A DNA stretch of 37,701 bases, taken from positions 1-37,701 of IMG/VR virus record IMGVR_UViG_3300028196_000032; one strand, written 5' to 3'. The position numbers and the translations under genes are program-made. The notes beneath the pieces were generated by a model that worked only from the letters and a program-made list of their open reading frames with translations, was not told the DNA's origin and did not search any database. This stretch comes from a virus. Positions 7,681-16,214 of this stretch are shown here, one piece after another. How positions within the stretch are numbered: position 1 is the first letter of the stretch; the number at the start of each line of letters is the position of its first letter.

Positions 7681-9002
7681 TGTCAACAGGAAGTGCAACA
7701 TATGAAAAGTTAAATAGAGGTACAATACCAATGATTAGAGTTGGGGAAGTAATGTCAGTAGACGACCCTAAAAAAACTGGAAGAATAAAGGTTAGAATTG
7801 ATGGTATTGATAAATCTGATGTTACAGTAGAATCTCTACCATATTGTGTTTCATTAACCCCTAGATTTTTAAATGTTATGCCAAAAATTGGTGAACTAGT
7901 ATTGGTATTTCAGTATGAATATAAGAAGGGATTAAAATATACTGAATTTTCTAGTCAACGATTTTGGATTGGTCCTGTTATTTCACAATCTAATAAATTA
8001 GGGTATGATCCATTAATTGATGCAAGATCAATAATGACTGGTGGTAAATTTAATGTTCCTGATATAACTCTAAGTAATACAACAGGTGTTTTCCCTAATG
8101 ATGATGATATTGCGTTACAAGGTAGAGGTAATACTGATGTAATTTTAAAAGAAGGACAAATATGGATACGAGCTGGTAAATATATAGAAACAGAAGAACG
8201 AAACCAATTTAATGATAGAGATTTAGGGTATATACAAGTAAAGTATGGGGGTAATGAGTTAGTAAGAACATTAGAGGATAAAGTAATTACTAATTATGTT
8301 TACGATAAGGCAGATACTACAATAGATATTCAAATAGATACAATAAACTCTAATGATCAAATATTAGCTGGTAATCTAACACCTAATGAATATACTCAAA
8401 GTAATAAAACAATTGTTAGGATAATTGTTAAAAAAATAAAAAATAATTCTACCTTATTTGAACAAAACTTTTTAAATCCTGGTTTCCCTACTAGAGAAAG
8501 TGCAATAATTGCCGCAACCGCAGCAATTAAACCTTTCGTTATTGGTAAATGGAAAATTAAGTCAAATTCTGATGAAATTTTAAGAGAATATGGTGGTGAA
8601 CTATCATTAAAAACTAGAGTAGCATTTTTCAAAGGTAATAAAAAGGAAGTTAAAAAAACTATTAAAGTAGTAAAAGTAGAGGCTAATACAGATAAAAGTG
8701 GAAGTGTTATTAATATGGTTGGTAATAAAATTAACTTGATTAGTCATGATGGTCCCCACACATTTGATCTAACTAATCCTGAAGAATTAATTTCTACAGA
8801 AGAACAAAAAAGAATTAATAATGAAGCTCACCCATTAGTATATGGGGATATATTAGTGGAATTTTTAGAATTAGTTAAATCCTATGTTGCAGGTCATATA
8901 CATAATTATCATGGAATGCCAGCAACCGAATTACCAAATAAAATAAATGTATTAAATTTTAATTTAGATAGTATATTAAATAAAAACATTAACAGTAATT
9001 AA
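7680..9002 (+). CDS. gp5-like baseplate hub/spike protein with N-terminal OB-fold, no lysozyme
   Basis: Residues 16-105 fit the gp5 N-terminal OB-fold. They read MIRVGEVMSVDDPKKTGRI then KVRIDGID, LPYCVSLTP, PKIGELVLVF and RFWIGPVI, the layout of central baseplate hub proteins that cap the tail tube and carry the membrane-piercing spike. The middle is beta-rich. The C-terminus has INMVGNKINLISHDG and a His cluster (HIHNYHGMP at 406-414) that could bind metal or form the spike tip. T4 gp5 carries a lysozyme domain between OB-fold and spike; no such domain is seen in this 440-aa version. It is coupled to the small coiled-coil gene upstream. The OB-fold call is good; the tip assignment is inference. 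Confidence 0.75.
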   Translation: MSTGSATYEKLNRGTIPMIRVGEVMSVDDPKKTGRIKVRIDGIDKSDVTVESLPYCVSLTPRFLNVMPKIGELVLVFQYEYKKGLKYTEFSSQRFWIGPVISQSNKLGYDPLIDARSIMTGGKFNVPDITLSNTTGVFPNDDDIALQGRGNTDVILKEGQIWIRAGKYIETEERNQFNDRDLGYIQVKYGGNELVRTLEDKVITNYVYDKADTTIDIQIDTINSNDQILAGNLTPNEYTQSNKTIVRIIVKKIKNNSTLFEQNFLNPGFPTRESAIIAATAAIKPFVIGKWKIKSNSDEILREYGGELSLKTRVAFFKGNKKEVKKTIKVVKVEANTDKSGSVINMVGNKINLISHDGPHTFDLTNPEELISTEEQKRINNEAHPLVYGDILVEFLELVKSYVAGHIHNYHGMPATELPNKINVLNFNLDSILNKNINSN

Positions 9003-9003
9003 G

Positions 9004-9011
9004 ATATTTAT
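9004..9011 (+). promoter_or_regulatory. Late-promoter-like motif ATATTTAT
   Basis: The sense strand reads AGATATTTATTAATAAAAAG, and the core ends 12 bases before the ATG at 9024. It is one of the closest matches to the motif before the terminase, portal and capsid-region genes. Confidence 0.55.
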
Positions 9012-9023
9012 TAATAAAAAGAA

Positions 9024-10499
9024 ATGGTAATAAGAACATATATAGATAAAAATAACACTATCATTAAAAATAGTGATGTTAATACAGGAAGAAATCCTAT
9101 TGCAGAATTATATTATGGGGGTAAAACTGGTGAAACAGATTTTACGAGACATTTATTATATTTTGATATTAATGATTTACAAAATAGGTATAATAATGGT
9201 GAATTAGGTGATTTATCTAAAGTTACACATACATTAAGAATGTGTAATAGTTCTTACTTTGATAGAAACTTACAAGCACAAAAAGCGTTAGATGAAAAAC
9301 AAAGAACTTCTTCTTTCGAATTAATGTTATTTAGAGTTAATCAAGATTGGGATGAGGGAACAGGTTATGACTACCAAAGACTTATCAAATTTGAAGATGA
9401 TAATAATATAACATTTGTCCAAAGTGCTAGTAATTGGTTTCAGTCAGATACTATAACACCATGGGTAAACGATGGTGTTTATTCTGCAGAAACATACTGT
9501 TTTTTTAATGGTGATAGTGGTTCTACTTGTGAAGGATTAAGTGGTTATACTACAATTACACCTTCAGTGACAGGAATAACTATAACCACACAACATTTTG
9601 ATAAAGGTAATGAAAATATTGAGATGGATATGACGGATGAAGTTAATAGTTTAATTACCGGTGGAACAACAAATTATGGTTATGGTATTGCTTTTATTCC
9701 CCCCATAGAAGAAATAATTACTGTACCGGCACAATATGTAGGTTTTTTCACTAGACATACACAAACATACTACCAACCGTTTTTAGATACTGACTACAAT
9801 AACCCAATTAAAGATGATAGAAAAAATTTTTATAAAAATAGAAATAATAAAATTTATTTATATAGTAATGTAGGTGGTGAACCTAAAAATTTAGATTCTA
9901 ACCCTAATGTGACAATATATGATAATGAAGGAACAATATTTTCTTCTATTACTGAAACAACTCAAGTTTCTACGGGCATATATTACGCAGATTTATTTAT
10001 ACCTAATACTGTGGAAAGTGGGGTACTTTATTTTGATGAATGGAGTGATTTAAAAGTGGATGGTATTGATATAGAAAATGTAGAATTATCTTTTGAGGTT
10101 AAATCGGAATCAGAATATTACCAGATAGGTAATAATGATTCTCTTCCTGTAGACTACGCAATGTCACTAAGTGGTGTTAAAAGGGACGAAAGAATTAAAA
10201 GAGGAGACGTAAGAAAAATTTTAGTTTCTGCTCGACTACCTTACACAGTAAATGAAAGTAAAACTATTGATAATTTACAATATAGGGTTTGGGTTACTGA
10301 AGGAAACGCACAAGTAAATGTTATTGATTGGAAAGATGTTAATATGGCATACCTTTCTAATTATTTCTTATTAGATACGTCTTGGATGATACCAAACGAA
10401 TATTACATTGATGTTAAATTAACTTCAAATCAAGAAGTTAAACAGTATACTAATGTGATGAACTTTAATATCGTTAATCAAGTAGACAAATTACACTAA
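9024..10499 (+). CDS. DNRLRE-like beta-sandwich virion protein (candidate tail/adhesin component)
   Basis: This 491-aa protein begins with a beta-rich domain of the DNRLRE type, common in secreted and virion adhesive proteins. The signs are LLYFDINDL (44-52), DWDEGTGYDY (108-117), ASNWFQSD (135-142) and a nearby Trp147, followed by a closing strand run. The second half looks like Ig-like beta modules (NVTIYDNEGTIFSS; RKILVSARLPYTVN; YYIDVKLTSNQEV). No catalytic residues or signal peptide are seen. It has its own late-promoter-like motif and lies beside the baseplate genes, so it is most likely an exposed tail or fibre-associated protein that binds the host or glycans. The fold call is tentative. 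Confidence 0.6.
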   Translation: MVIRTYIDKNNTIIKNSDVNTGRNPIAELYYGGKTGETDFTRHLLYFDINDLQNRYNNGELGDLSKVTHTLRMCNSSYFDRNLQAQKALDEKQRTSSFELMLFRVNQDWDEGTGYDYQRLIKFEDDNNITFVQSASNWFQSDTITPWVNDGVYSAETYCFFNGDSGSTCEGLSGYTTITPSVTGITITTQHFDKGNENIEMDMTDEVNSLITGGTTNYGYGIAFIPPIEEIITVPAQYVGFFTRHTQTYYQPFLDTDYNNPIKDDRKNFYKNRNNKIYLYSNVGGEPKNLDSNPNVTIYDNEGTIFSSITETTQVSTGIYYADLFIPNTVESGVLYFDEWSDLKVDGIDIENVELSFEVKSESEYYQIGNNDSLPVDYAMSLSGVKRDERIKRGDVRKILVSARLPYTVNESKTIDNLQYRVWVTEGNAQVNVIDWKDVNMAYLSNYFLLDTSWMIPNEYYIDVKLTSNQEVKQYTNVMNFNIVNQVDKLH

Positions 10500-10558
10500 T
10501 ATTAGATGTTTTTAGGGGGTATTAATTATAATATAGGTATATAGATATAAGATATAAT

Positions 10559-11458
10559 TTAAGTTGTTCCATCGTTCTTCTTACCAGACCCATAAATAAA
10601 CGTCTTTCCATTAATTGTAGAACGTATTTTTTCTATTAACATTTCTATAAATTTAATAACATTTTCCTTAGATAAAACTTCAGGTAATTTTATGTCCTCA
10701 CTCCATACTATACCTTCATCTTTAAATTCATGCCCAAATTTATATTCACACTTAGCTTTAATATAATTATTAGATTTTTCACCTTCTTCTTTATAATATT
10801 CCAACCTAATTCCTACAGTCATACCCATATTCCTCAATGTATCCCAGTTAGCTGAGTCAATATGTTTTGGTTCTATTATATTTTCTTCACTAGGTTGTAT
10901 ATATAATAAAATACCATTATAAGAAGCCCATACTAACGGTCTTACAGATAATTTTACTTCACTAACTTCTTTAATACCACCCATATAATCTCTATGGTTT
11001 CTAGCGTTTGCGTCACCCTCTTTAATTCCTGGTAATACTTCAGTTTCATTTTGAGTTTTAACTACATATTCTATATTATTAGTTAAATAAAATTGATCTC
11101 TATCATTTTTTTTTGACTCAATATATTCATCTAATATATCCCTAAATACAAAATTCATAAATAAATCACCTCTATTGTTCTTTTTCCTAAGTGATTCATG
11201 ATCCTTAAACAATTTATCACCATTCCAATAATAAGTAGTAGATAAATCATGTGCAACATCATAAGGAGTTTCAAAAAATTCTATTAAGAATGCTGCAGCT
11301 TTCCACCTATCAAAATCCCAAGATTTTTCAATTTCACCTGACCCCATACCAAATTTCTGATGAATAACAGATAACAACTTTTTTTCTTGTGGTGTAAACT
11401 CACTAGTAGTGTCAATTAAAAGTGATTCTAATAATACATGTTTTTTCTTAATAATCAT
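10559..11458 (-). CDS. Hypothetical 299-aa protein downstream of capsid gene, with tag-like N-terminus
   Basis: I do not recognise this protein. Its start, MIIKKKHVLLES, is basic then hydrophobic and ends in an L-x-E-S site resembling prohead-protease cleavage sites in this genome. Then come a helical N-terminal half (KLLSVIHQKFG; AAAFLIEFFET) and a beta-rich C-terminal half (VWASYNGILLYIQP; GMTVGIRLEYY). It has its own late-promoter-like motif (11476-11483) placed just after the capsid terminator. It converges on the DNRLRE-like gene. It may be a head-related or internal protein, but this rests on context and the tag only. Confidence 0.65.
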   Translation of the reverse strand: MIIKKKHVLLESLLIDTTSEFTPQEKKLLSVIHQKFGMGSGEIEKSWDFDRWKAAAFLIEFFETPYDVAHDLSTTYYWNGDKLFKDHESLRKKNNRGDLFMNFVFRDILDEYIESKKNDRDQFYLTNNIEYVVKTQNETEVLPGIKEGDANARNHRDYMGGIKEVSEVKLSVRPLVWASYNGILLYIQPSEENIIEPKHIDSANWDTLRNMGMTVGIRLEYYKEEGEKSNNYIKAKCEYKFGHEFKDEGIVWSEDIKLPEVLSKENVIKFIEMLIEKIRSTINGKTFIYGSGKKNDGTT

Positions 11459-11475
11459 AGTATGCTAATATATTA

Positions 11476-11483
11476 ATAAATAT
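11476..11483 (-). promoter_or_regulatory. Late-promoter-like motif (sense ATATTTAT)
   Basis: The sense strand reads AAGATATTTATTAATATA, and the core is 17 bases before the start at 11458. It is placed immediately downstream of the capsid-gene terminator, so the gene at 10559 has independent late expression. Confidence 0.55.
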
Positions 11484-11493
11484 CTTATAAAAC

Positions 11494-11526
11494 AAAAAAA
11501 AAGGGTAGAAATAAATCCACCCTTTT
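11494..11526 (-). terminator. Intrinsic terminator after the major capsid gene
   Basis: On the minus strand, AAAAGGGT (11526-11519), a 12-base loop and ACCCTTTT (11506-11499) form a perfect 8-bp stem that runs into an unbroken T-tract (to 11494). It lies 26 bases after the capsid stop codon and would end the scaffold-capsid transcript. Confidence 0.85.
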
Positions 11527-11551
11527 AATAATTGTATTATGTTACTAATTC

Positions 11552-13294
11552 TTATCTTAATAAGTTAGTATCAAACGTTACAACTCCATCAATCGTCAAT
11601 GTACCATAGAAACGGTTATTAACCATTTTCTTAGCGTATCTAGTCATGATACCCTTAGTTGGTGCAAAATTGAATGGATTCTGTAAAGTTGGAGTCAATT
11701 GTAATGGTACGTAAGGTGCATAAATGTACCCAGTATCCAATAAAGACTTCCCTTTATGTCCAACAATGATTGAGTTAGCTGGTGCGTAAGGATCTCTATA
11801 TACAGTATATCTTCCTCCTAATGAACCTACTTTCTCAATACCCATATTGTACTGATCTTGCTCTGGTGCTGCGTTAGATACGTGGAAGTATTCTAAATCA
11901 TCAAATATTGCTGATGCTTCAGAAGAAACTACGATAAAGTTAGCGCCACCTCTTAGAGTTGATTTATGGATTTGTGCAGATAATTGGTTAATTCTAGTGA
12001 TTAACGTTTGATTCCACTCTTTTTGAGTGTAAGCGTTAAAACCACCACCATTATTAGCTCTTTTCCATCCGTTGTAATCCCATCTTAATGACCAAGCTGC
12101 ACCAGATCTTAAATCTCTAAGGATTTCCCTGTCGATTTCAGCTGCTACCTGCTCAGATAATAAAGCCGTTAATTCAGCTTCTGCATCAATGTTATGGAAT
12201 GCACTAACGTCTTGTGCTAATTCTGGAGACCAAGTTGCTCTTAATTTTCTTTCAGTTACCGAAACAACTACTTCATCAAGTTCGAAAGAAACTTCTCCCA
12301 TTTCAGTTGCAAATTCTAAAGTTGCATATTGCATCCAAGATGCAGAGAATGATGGTGCAGTTCCACTAACCGCTCCAACATAACCATCGATTGAACCAGC
12401 GGAACAATCAACACAAGCTGGGTGAGTTAAATCAACTGTTAATAATAAACATCCGTCAGGTTGACAAATATCATTATAATCAACAATACCTCTACCATAT
12501 TTCTGTGCAGTTACGTTAAACGGAACTGAAGCACCAGCAGCGATAATTGTTTCACCTGTAGCATCTTTGATGTCTGCAGAAGCAACAACTCTTAAAGAAG
12601 CTAAGAAAGATTCTGTATCCATTTCGTTTCCGTCAGGTCCAGTTAATCTTCCAGCTCCAGCAGTTGTGAATCCAGAAATACACATAGAAAGACTTCTAAG
12701 TGATCCGTCAGCAGCTAATGGTTGGTCAGCAAATGCAGTAACAACAGTTTTACCGTTAGCACTTACAATTGCACCGTAACCTGCAGATACTTGTACTGTA
12801 GCAGTACCTTTAGATGCGTCAAACATACCGTCATTATAGAATACATCATATAATGATTTTTCTAAAAATTCTGATACTGCATTTCCACTACAAGAACTAA
12901 ATACACATTCTGGTAAAGAACCGTTAGTTGCATTACCATTTAATGGATTGTGATTTCTTCCTGTTGTCTTAGGTACAAAGTAGAATAATTTTCCAATTGG
13001 CATGTTCATTGCTTGTACCGATACAATATCGTTAGCCAATAATTTTGAGAATACCCTTCTTACGATAGGGAATACTACAGTTTCGAATGAACCTGATGAC
13101 TGTGCATCAGTAGCTTCTGTTAATAATGCTGAAGCTTGATTTTCGTATAACTGAGCGATGTTCTCTTTTACGTGACCTTTTAAACCTTCTAAGAATCCTA
13201 AAGAATCCCATTTTCCGATGGTTTTAGATCTGATTTGTTTCAAGTGTTCAAGTCCTATATTTCCGACTTCACCTGAATTTAATAAATGTCCCAT
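11552..13294 (-). CDS. 23: Major capsid protein (T4 gp23-like)
   Basis: The 580-aa protein aligns by eye with T4 gp23 at both ends. The N-terminal prosequence has WDSLGFLEGL and ENQASALLTEA; the latter matches the T4 processing site (FLTE-A) and predicts cleavage after Glu60. The shell core shows IVRRVF..L.A.DIVSVQ.MN.P.G, LRATWSPELAQD (351-362), AEAELTALLSEQVAAEIDRE and the closing YIYAPYVPLQLTP...GIMTRYAKK. Residues about 150-325 form an insert with little resemblance to T4 that contains seven cysteines in all with its flank (130, 135, 205, 277, 282, 294, 297). The leader is an A-tract. It follows the scaffold gene without a separate promoter motif and ends at a strong terminator, as expected for the most abundant late protein. 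Confidence 0.97.
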   Translation of the reverse strand: MGHLLNSGEVGNIGLEHLKQIRSKTIGKWDSLGFLEGLKGHVKENIAQLYENQASALLTEATDAQSSGSFETVVFPIVRRVFSKLLANDIVSVQAMNMPIGKLFYFVPKTTGRNHNPLNGNATNGSLPECVFSSCSGNAVSEFLEKSLYDVFYNDGMFDASKGTATVQVSAGYGAIVSANGKTVVTAFADQPLAADGSLRSLSMCISGFTTAGAGRLTGPDGNEMDTESFLASLRVVASADIKDATGETIIAAGASVPFNVTAQKYGRGIVDYNDICQPDGCLLLTVDLTHPACVDCSAGSIDGYVGAVSGTAPSFSASWMQYATLEFATEMGEVSFELDEVVVSVTERKLRATWSPELAQDVSAFHNIDAEAELTALLSEQVAAEIDREILRDLRSGAAWSLRWDYNGWKRANNGGGFNAYTQKEWNQTLITRINQLSAQIHKSTLRGGANFIVVSSEASAIFDDLEYFHVSNAAPEQDQYNMGIEKVGSLGGRYTVYRDPYAPANSIIVGHKGKSLLDTGYIYAPYVPLQLTPTLQNPFNFAPTKGIMTRYAKKMVNNRFYGTLTIDGVVTFDTNLLR

Positions 13295-13332
13295 TTTTTT
13301 TTTGAGTTTTATTTTTTTGTTATTTTTTTATT

Positions 13333-14766
13333 TTATGATAATTTTCTCATCAAATCTTTAATCGCAGTTATTTGTGGATCTACATAAGCAGTAGATTCGT
13401 TCAAATCCGATTTAGAAGACTTAACAGTCTTATTAACTTTATTTTCTACAGATTCTGTAATTGGTGATTTAGTATCTAACTCACTTTTTACTGATTTGTA
13501 GATAGACTTAGATTCTTTGATACTTTCTGCATTGTCAAATCTTTTTAAGATTTCCATCTTTTCTGATTTGGTTGTAGAATGTTCAGTGAATAGTCTATTT
13601 ACGTATGCTAAATTTGTATTAAATAAAGCTACTTCATTTAATTTATTCTTGAATACTTTAAGTGCGCCTTTATACTCTTCGTTTTTAGACTTTAACTCTT
13701 TGTATTCCTTCATAATTTTCGATTCCGATACTTTCTTTACATTTTTAGATGTACGTGGATTTCTAGATTCGTTAGTTGGGTAGTTAGATGGTTTTAAATC
13801 CCTTCTTCTTCTATCCGCTAAAGTTCTTCTAGTCGACTCGTCAACCTCTTCTTCATCTAAGTCAATGATTGTTTCGTCTTCTCCCATGTAATCTTTGAAG
13901 TGTCTATGTCCGTCAACTTCAGGTCCTTCTCCAGATCTTTTTTCAACACCATCAACATTATGTCTTCGGTATTCGTGAGATCCTTGTCCGTACTTGTCAT
14001 CTTCTTCTAACTCTTCACCTTCTTCCATGTAATCTTTAAAGTGTCCGTCAGGTCCTTCTCCAGATCTTTTTTCAACACCATCAACATTATGTCTTCGGTA
14101 TTCGTGAGATCCTTGTCCGTACTTGTCATCTTCTTCAAGTTCGATTTCGTACACTACATCATCGTCTTCGTCCATAGATTTAGAACCACAACCTTCACAA
14201 AGACCATCTTCGTCTTCATCTAAGTCATAACCTTCTTCTACGTCATCAAGTTCGTGTTGTTCTTTAATGTAGTATTCTGCACCGGTTTCGTTATCTGTTA
14301 AGTGGATTCCGTCAGCGTCTTTAACAACTTCAACTTCGTCTTCATCGCTCATTTTCTTAAATACTGCGATTACTTCTTCGTCTGATGCACCAGTTAAATC
14401 TAATTCTTCTTCATCACCCATATCTAATTCAATAGGTAATTCAGCAACATCTAATTCAACTTCTTCATCATCGTCTACCGCTAAAGCGTCAAGATCGATT
14501 TCCAAATCCATTAATTCTGACTCTTCTGAGTCTTCTCCAGCTTCTGCTGGCATTTCTTCCATTTCTTCATCGGACCCTTCCACATTGATATCAAGTTCTT
14601 CAACTTCTTCTTCATCTTCCTCATTTAAAGATGACTCAACAATGTTTTCAATTTCTTCCTTCATATGTGAAGCAAGCATTTCTTTCGTATTGGCTTTTAA
14701 GGCATCCTCTAAAGACTTCGCTTCTAACAAAGCCTCTTCGATGATTGATTTTCTTTTTGTAGCCAT
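13333..14766 (-). CDS. 22: Prohead core scaffold protein (T4 gp22-like)
   Basis: This 477-aa protein sits exactly between protease and capsid genes, where T4 has gene 22. It starts with an amphipathic segment holding protease-like sites (SIIEEALLEAKSLEDA), followed by a very acidic region (about 46-310). A small globular motif lies at 131-169 (EVIAVFKKMSDEDEVEV, then EYYIKE), and a CEGC pair at 190-193. A Lys-rich, coiled-coil C-terminal part (about 335-477) ends TAIKDLMRKLS. Residues 211-247 and 253-294 are near-identical duplicates. Scaffold proteins fill the prohead and are degraded by the gp21-type protease. It is larger than T4 gp22, mainly through the acidic region. Sequence similarity is weak; synteny and composition carry the call. 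Confidence 0.82.
   Translation of the reverse strand: MATKRKSIIEEALLEAKSLEDALKANTKEMLASHMKEEIENIVESSLNEEDEEEVEELDINVEGSDEEMEEMPAEAGEDSEESELMDLEIDLDALAVDDDEEVELDVAELPIELDMGDEEELDLTGASDEEVIAVFKKMSDEDEVEVVKDADGIHLTDNETGAEYYIKEQHELDDVEEGYDLDEDEDGLCEGCGSKSMDEDDDVVYEIELEEDDKYGQGSHEYRRHNVDGVEKRSGEGPDGHFKDYMEEGEELEEDDKYGQGSHEYRRHNVDGVEKRSGEGPEVDGHRHFKDYMGEDETIIDLDEEEVDESTRRTLADRRRRDLKPSNYPTNESRNPRTSKNVKKVSESKIMKEYKELKSKNEEYKGALKVFKNKLNEVALFNTNLAYVNRLFTEHSTTKSEKMEILKRFDNAESIKESKSIYKSVKSELDTKSPITESVENKVNKTVKSSKSDLNESTAYVDPQITAIKDLMRKLS
13884..14136 (-). repeat. Tandem duplication inside the scaffold gene
   Basis: Copy 1 is 13884-14007 and copy 2 is 14025-14136. The 87-base core (13921-14007 and 14050-14136) is identical at every base, including third positions. 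Copy 1 carries a 12-base insertion (adds V-D-G-H-type residues). The unit encodes DDKYGQGSHEYRRHNVDG and the following VEKRSGEGP. Identity at silent sites points to a recent duplication. Confidence 0.92.
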
Positions 14767-14837
14767 TGTAAATTTTTGTTTTTTTTACATTTTGTTATTA
14801 TAATAAAAAATGCAGCAATATAATATGCCATTTTTTT

Positions 14838-14845
14838 ATAAATAT
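14838..14845 (-). promoter_or_regulatory. Late-promoter-like motif upstream of scaffold-capsid
   Basis: The sense strand reads GTATATTTATAAAAAAATGG. It lies 71 bases before the scaffold ATG at 14766, the longest leader of the set, and would drive scaffold and capsid together. Confidence 0.5.
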
Positions 14846-14880
14846 ACAGAAAATGATAAAAGTGTTGATTTATTGTGAAT

Positions 14881-15570
14881 TTAATCCGACAAAAAGTTAT
14901 CTAAAGAATCTAAAAGAATATTTTTATCTTTAGTCTCAGTAGATTCAGACATTTGTTGCTCTCTAGAAGGAGTCTCATTGTATATCCAAGAACCAGGTGT
15001 TGATGGTGATGTCACTACATCCCAACAAATTAATTCAAAATCATCTTGTACGATATTTTTTCCATCTTCTTTTTTTAGTGAACCTACACCTCTGGATGAA
15101 ACACCAATCTTCAAACCTTTCCTTAAAAGATTTGCTACTTGATCACCTTCACAAGAAATAATACCTTGTGTTACAAATCCTGGTGACATAATAATTTCTA
15201 ATTTACCCATTAATACATTACCTTCCCACCACATATCTACAATGTTGTGTGAAATTCTACTTATGGCAACAATTGAGGAGTCAGGATGATCAGCTTCACC
15301 CATTGCTCTTTTTTCGTCAATAAGTATCTTATAACTTTCTGATTCTTTCTTTAGAATAGCTTCAGGATATACCCTACCATTTCTATTCTCTACACCGTAT
15401 TTTTGTAATACTGCATAAACAACCAAAGGATCTTCAATAATTTGTTCACCTTTGGTTAGTTTGTTTATTTCATTAACAAAATGTCTATTATCTTTAGGAG
15501 ATATGTATCCAGCATCATATTCTACTAAGATACCTTTTTTATTTAACTCATTGCTTTTTAAAATTTCCAT
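14881..15570 (-). CDS. 21: Prohead core protease (T4 gp21-like serine protease)
   Basis: A 229-aa protein with the fold signature of phage prohead proteases. The catalytic His lies in GEADHP (His95), and the nucleophile Ser is in GVSSRGVGS (Ser158 or Ser159). The preceding VENRNGRVYPEAIL and following DFELICWDVVTSPS (178-191) are both typical. It matures the prohead by cutting scaffold, capsid and internal proteins after Glu in L/I-x-E sites; the capsid protein here has such a site (LLTE-A). The C-terminal 30 residues are charged and probably disordered. It has its own late-promoter-like motif at 15591-15598. The assignment is firm from motifs and gene order. Confidence 0.95.
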   Translation of the reverse strand: MEILKSNELNKKGILVEYDAGYISPKDNRHFVNEINKLTKGEQIIEDPLVVYAVLQKYGVENRNGRVYPEAILKKESESYKILIDEKRAMGEADHPDSSIVAISRISHNIVDMWWEGNVLMGKLEIIMSPGFVTQGIISCEGDQVANLLRKGLKIGVSSRGVGSLKKEDGKNIVQDDFELICWDVVTSPSTPGSWIYNETPSREQQMSESTETKDKNILLDSLDNFLSD

Positions 15571-15590
15571 AATATAGATATACTTTACAT

Positions 15591-15598
15591 ATAAATAT
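15591..15598 (-). promoter_or_regulatory. Late-promoter-like motif upstream of protease
   Basis: The sense strand reads AGATATATTTATATGTAAAG. The core ends 20 bases before the protease ATG at 15570. Confidence 0.5.
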
Positions 15599-15617
15599 AT
15601 CTTTATTGTAAAAAACT

Positions 15618-16052
15618 TTAGTTTTTAGTTTTATAAAAGGAGAAATGAGTATTAGTATCTAAACAGTCTTCTATTACGTCTTGTATTATTTGTTTAGATG
15701 TGTTAACAATTAATGGATTATTAACCGGTATAGAGTCTTTTTGAAATAGGGTGATCTCACACGACATAAAACTTCTTTTAGTTGGTTTTATACCTGATGA
15801 TCTCATATCTAAGTCAACAATATATTTTCCATTATGAAATTCATCTAAACTGTAAGAATTAATTTTATGTTTAATTTTTGTACGTAGTTTATTTATTATA
15901 TTTTCATAATTTAAATCTATATCGAATTTTTTTAATTGTCCCCAAGCGGAGAGATTAATATATATTGTTTTGGGACTTTTATTATCCACTGTCCCAACCT
16001 TTATTTTATAATTTGGGTTTAAATCTAATTTTAATTCTTTTCCTCTTTTCAT
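15618..16052 (-). CDS. Hypothetical 144-aa protein at the T4 gene 67/68 position
   Basis: A beta-rich, basic protein (KLDLNPNYKIKVGTVDN; KYIVDLDMRSSGIKPTKRS; SCEITLFQKDSIPV) that I do not recognise. In T4 the genes between portal and prohead protease encode small prohead core proteins 67 and 68. This gene and its upstream neighbour hold the equivalent place, so a prohead role is a reasonable guess. It has its own late-promoter-like motif and follows a strong terminator. It could also be a small head-completion factor. Confidence 0.65.
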   Translation of the reverse strand: MKRGKELKLDLNPNYKIKVGTVDNKSPKTIYINLSAWGQLKKFDIDLNYENIINKLRTKIKHKINSYSLDEFHNGKYIVDLDMRSSGIKPTKRSFMSCEITLFQKDSIPVNNPLIVNTSKQIIQDVIEDCLDTNTHFSFYKTKN

Positions 16053-16085
16053 TCATAGTACTTTAATTTTTTATGTTATTGTAGT

Positions 16086-16093
16086 ATAAATAT
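16086..16093 (-). promoter_or_regulatory. Late-promoter-like motif
   Basis: The sense strand reads CCTATATTTATACTACAATA, 33 bases before the ATG at 16052 and just downstream of the 16130-16164 terminator. Confidence 0.5.
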
Positions 16094-16127
16094 AGGGTAT
16101 TTAATACGGTATGTCAAATTAGGTACT

Positions 16128-16164
16128 AAAAAACCCACTATAGTAGCGAACTTTAGTGGGTTTT
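16128..16164 (-). terminator. Intrinsic terminator after the 16215 gene
   Basis: On the minus strand, AAAACCCACTA (16164-16154), a 13-base loop and TAGTGGGTTTT (16140-16130) form a perfect 11-bp stem extended by a T-run to 16128. It separates the portal-side gene from the next promoter. Confidence 0.85.
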
Positions 16165-16214
16165 AAAATGTCCGTAGACAATAACGGTCCTAATCCGTTT
16201 TTCTATAATTTTTT

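Noticed and set aside
10500-10558. Possible bidirectional terminator between convergent genes (AATTATA/TATAATT)
   Set aside because: The stem has no G/C pairs and a long loop. In DNA this AT-rich such a match is expected by chance.
13333-14766. CEGC in the scaffold as a zinc finger
   Set aside because: Only one Cys pair is present, with no second pair or His cluster nearby in the acidic region.
16169-16205. Small hairpin AACGG/CCGTT after the 16215 stop
   Set aside because: It has only 5 bp and weak flanks. The strong 11-bp terminator next to it explains the region.
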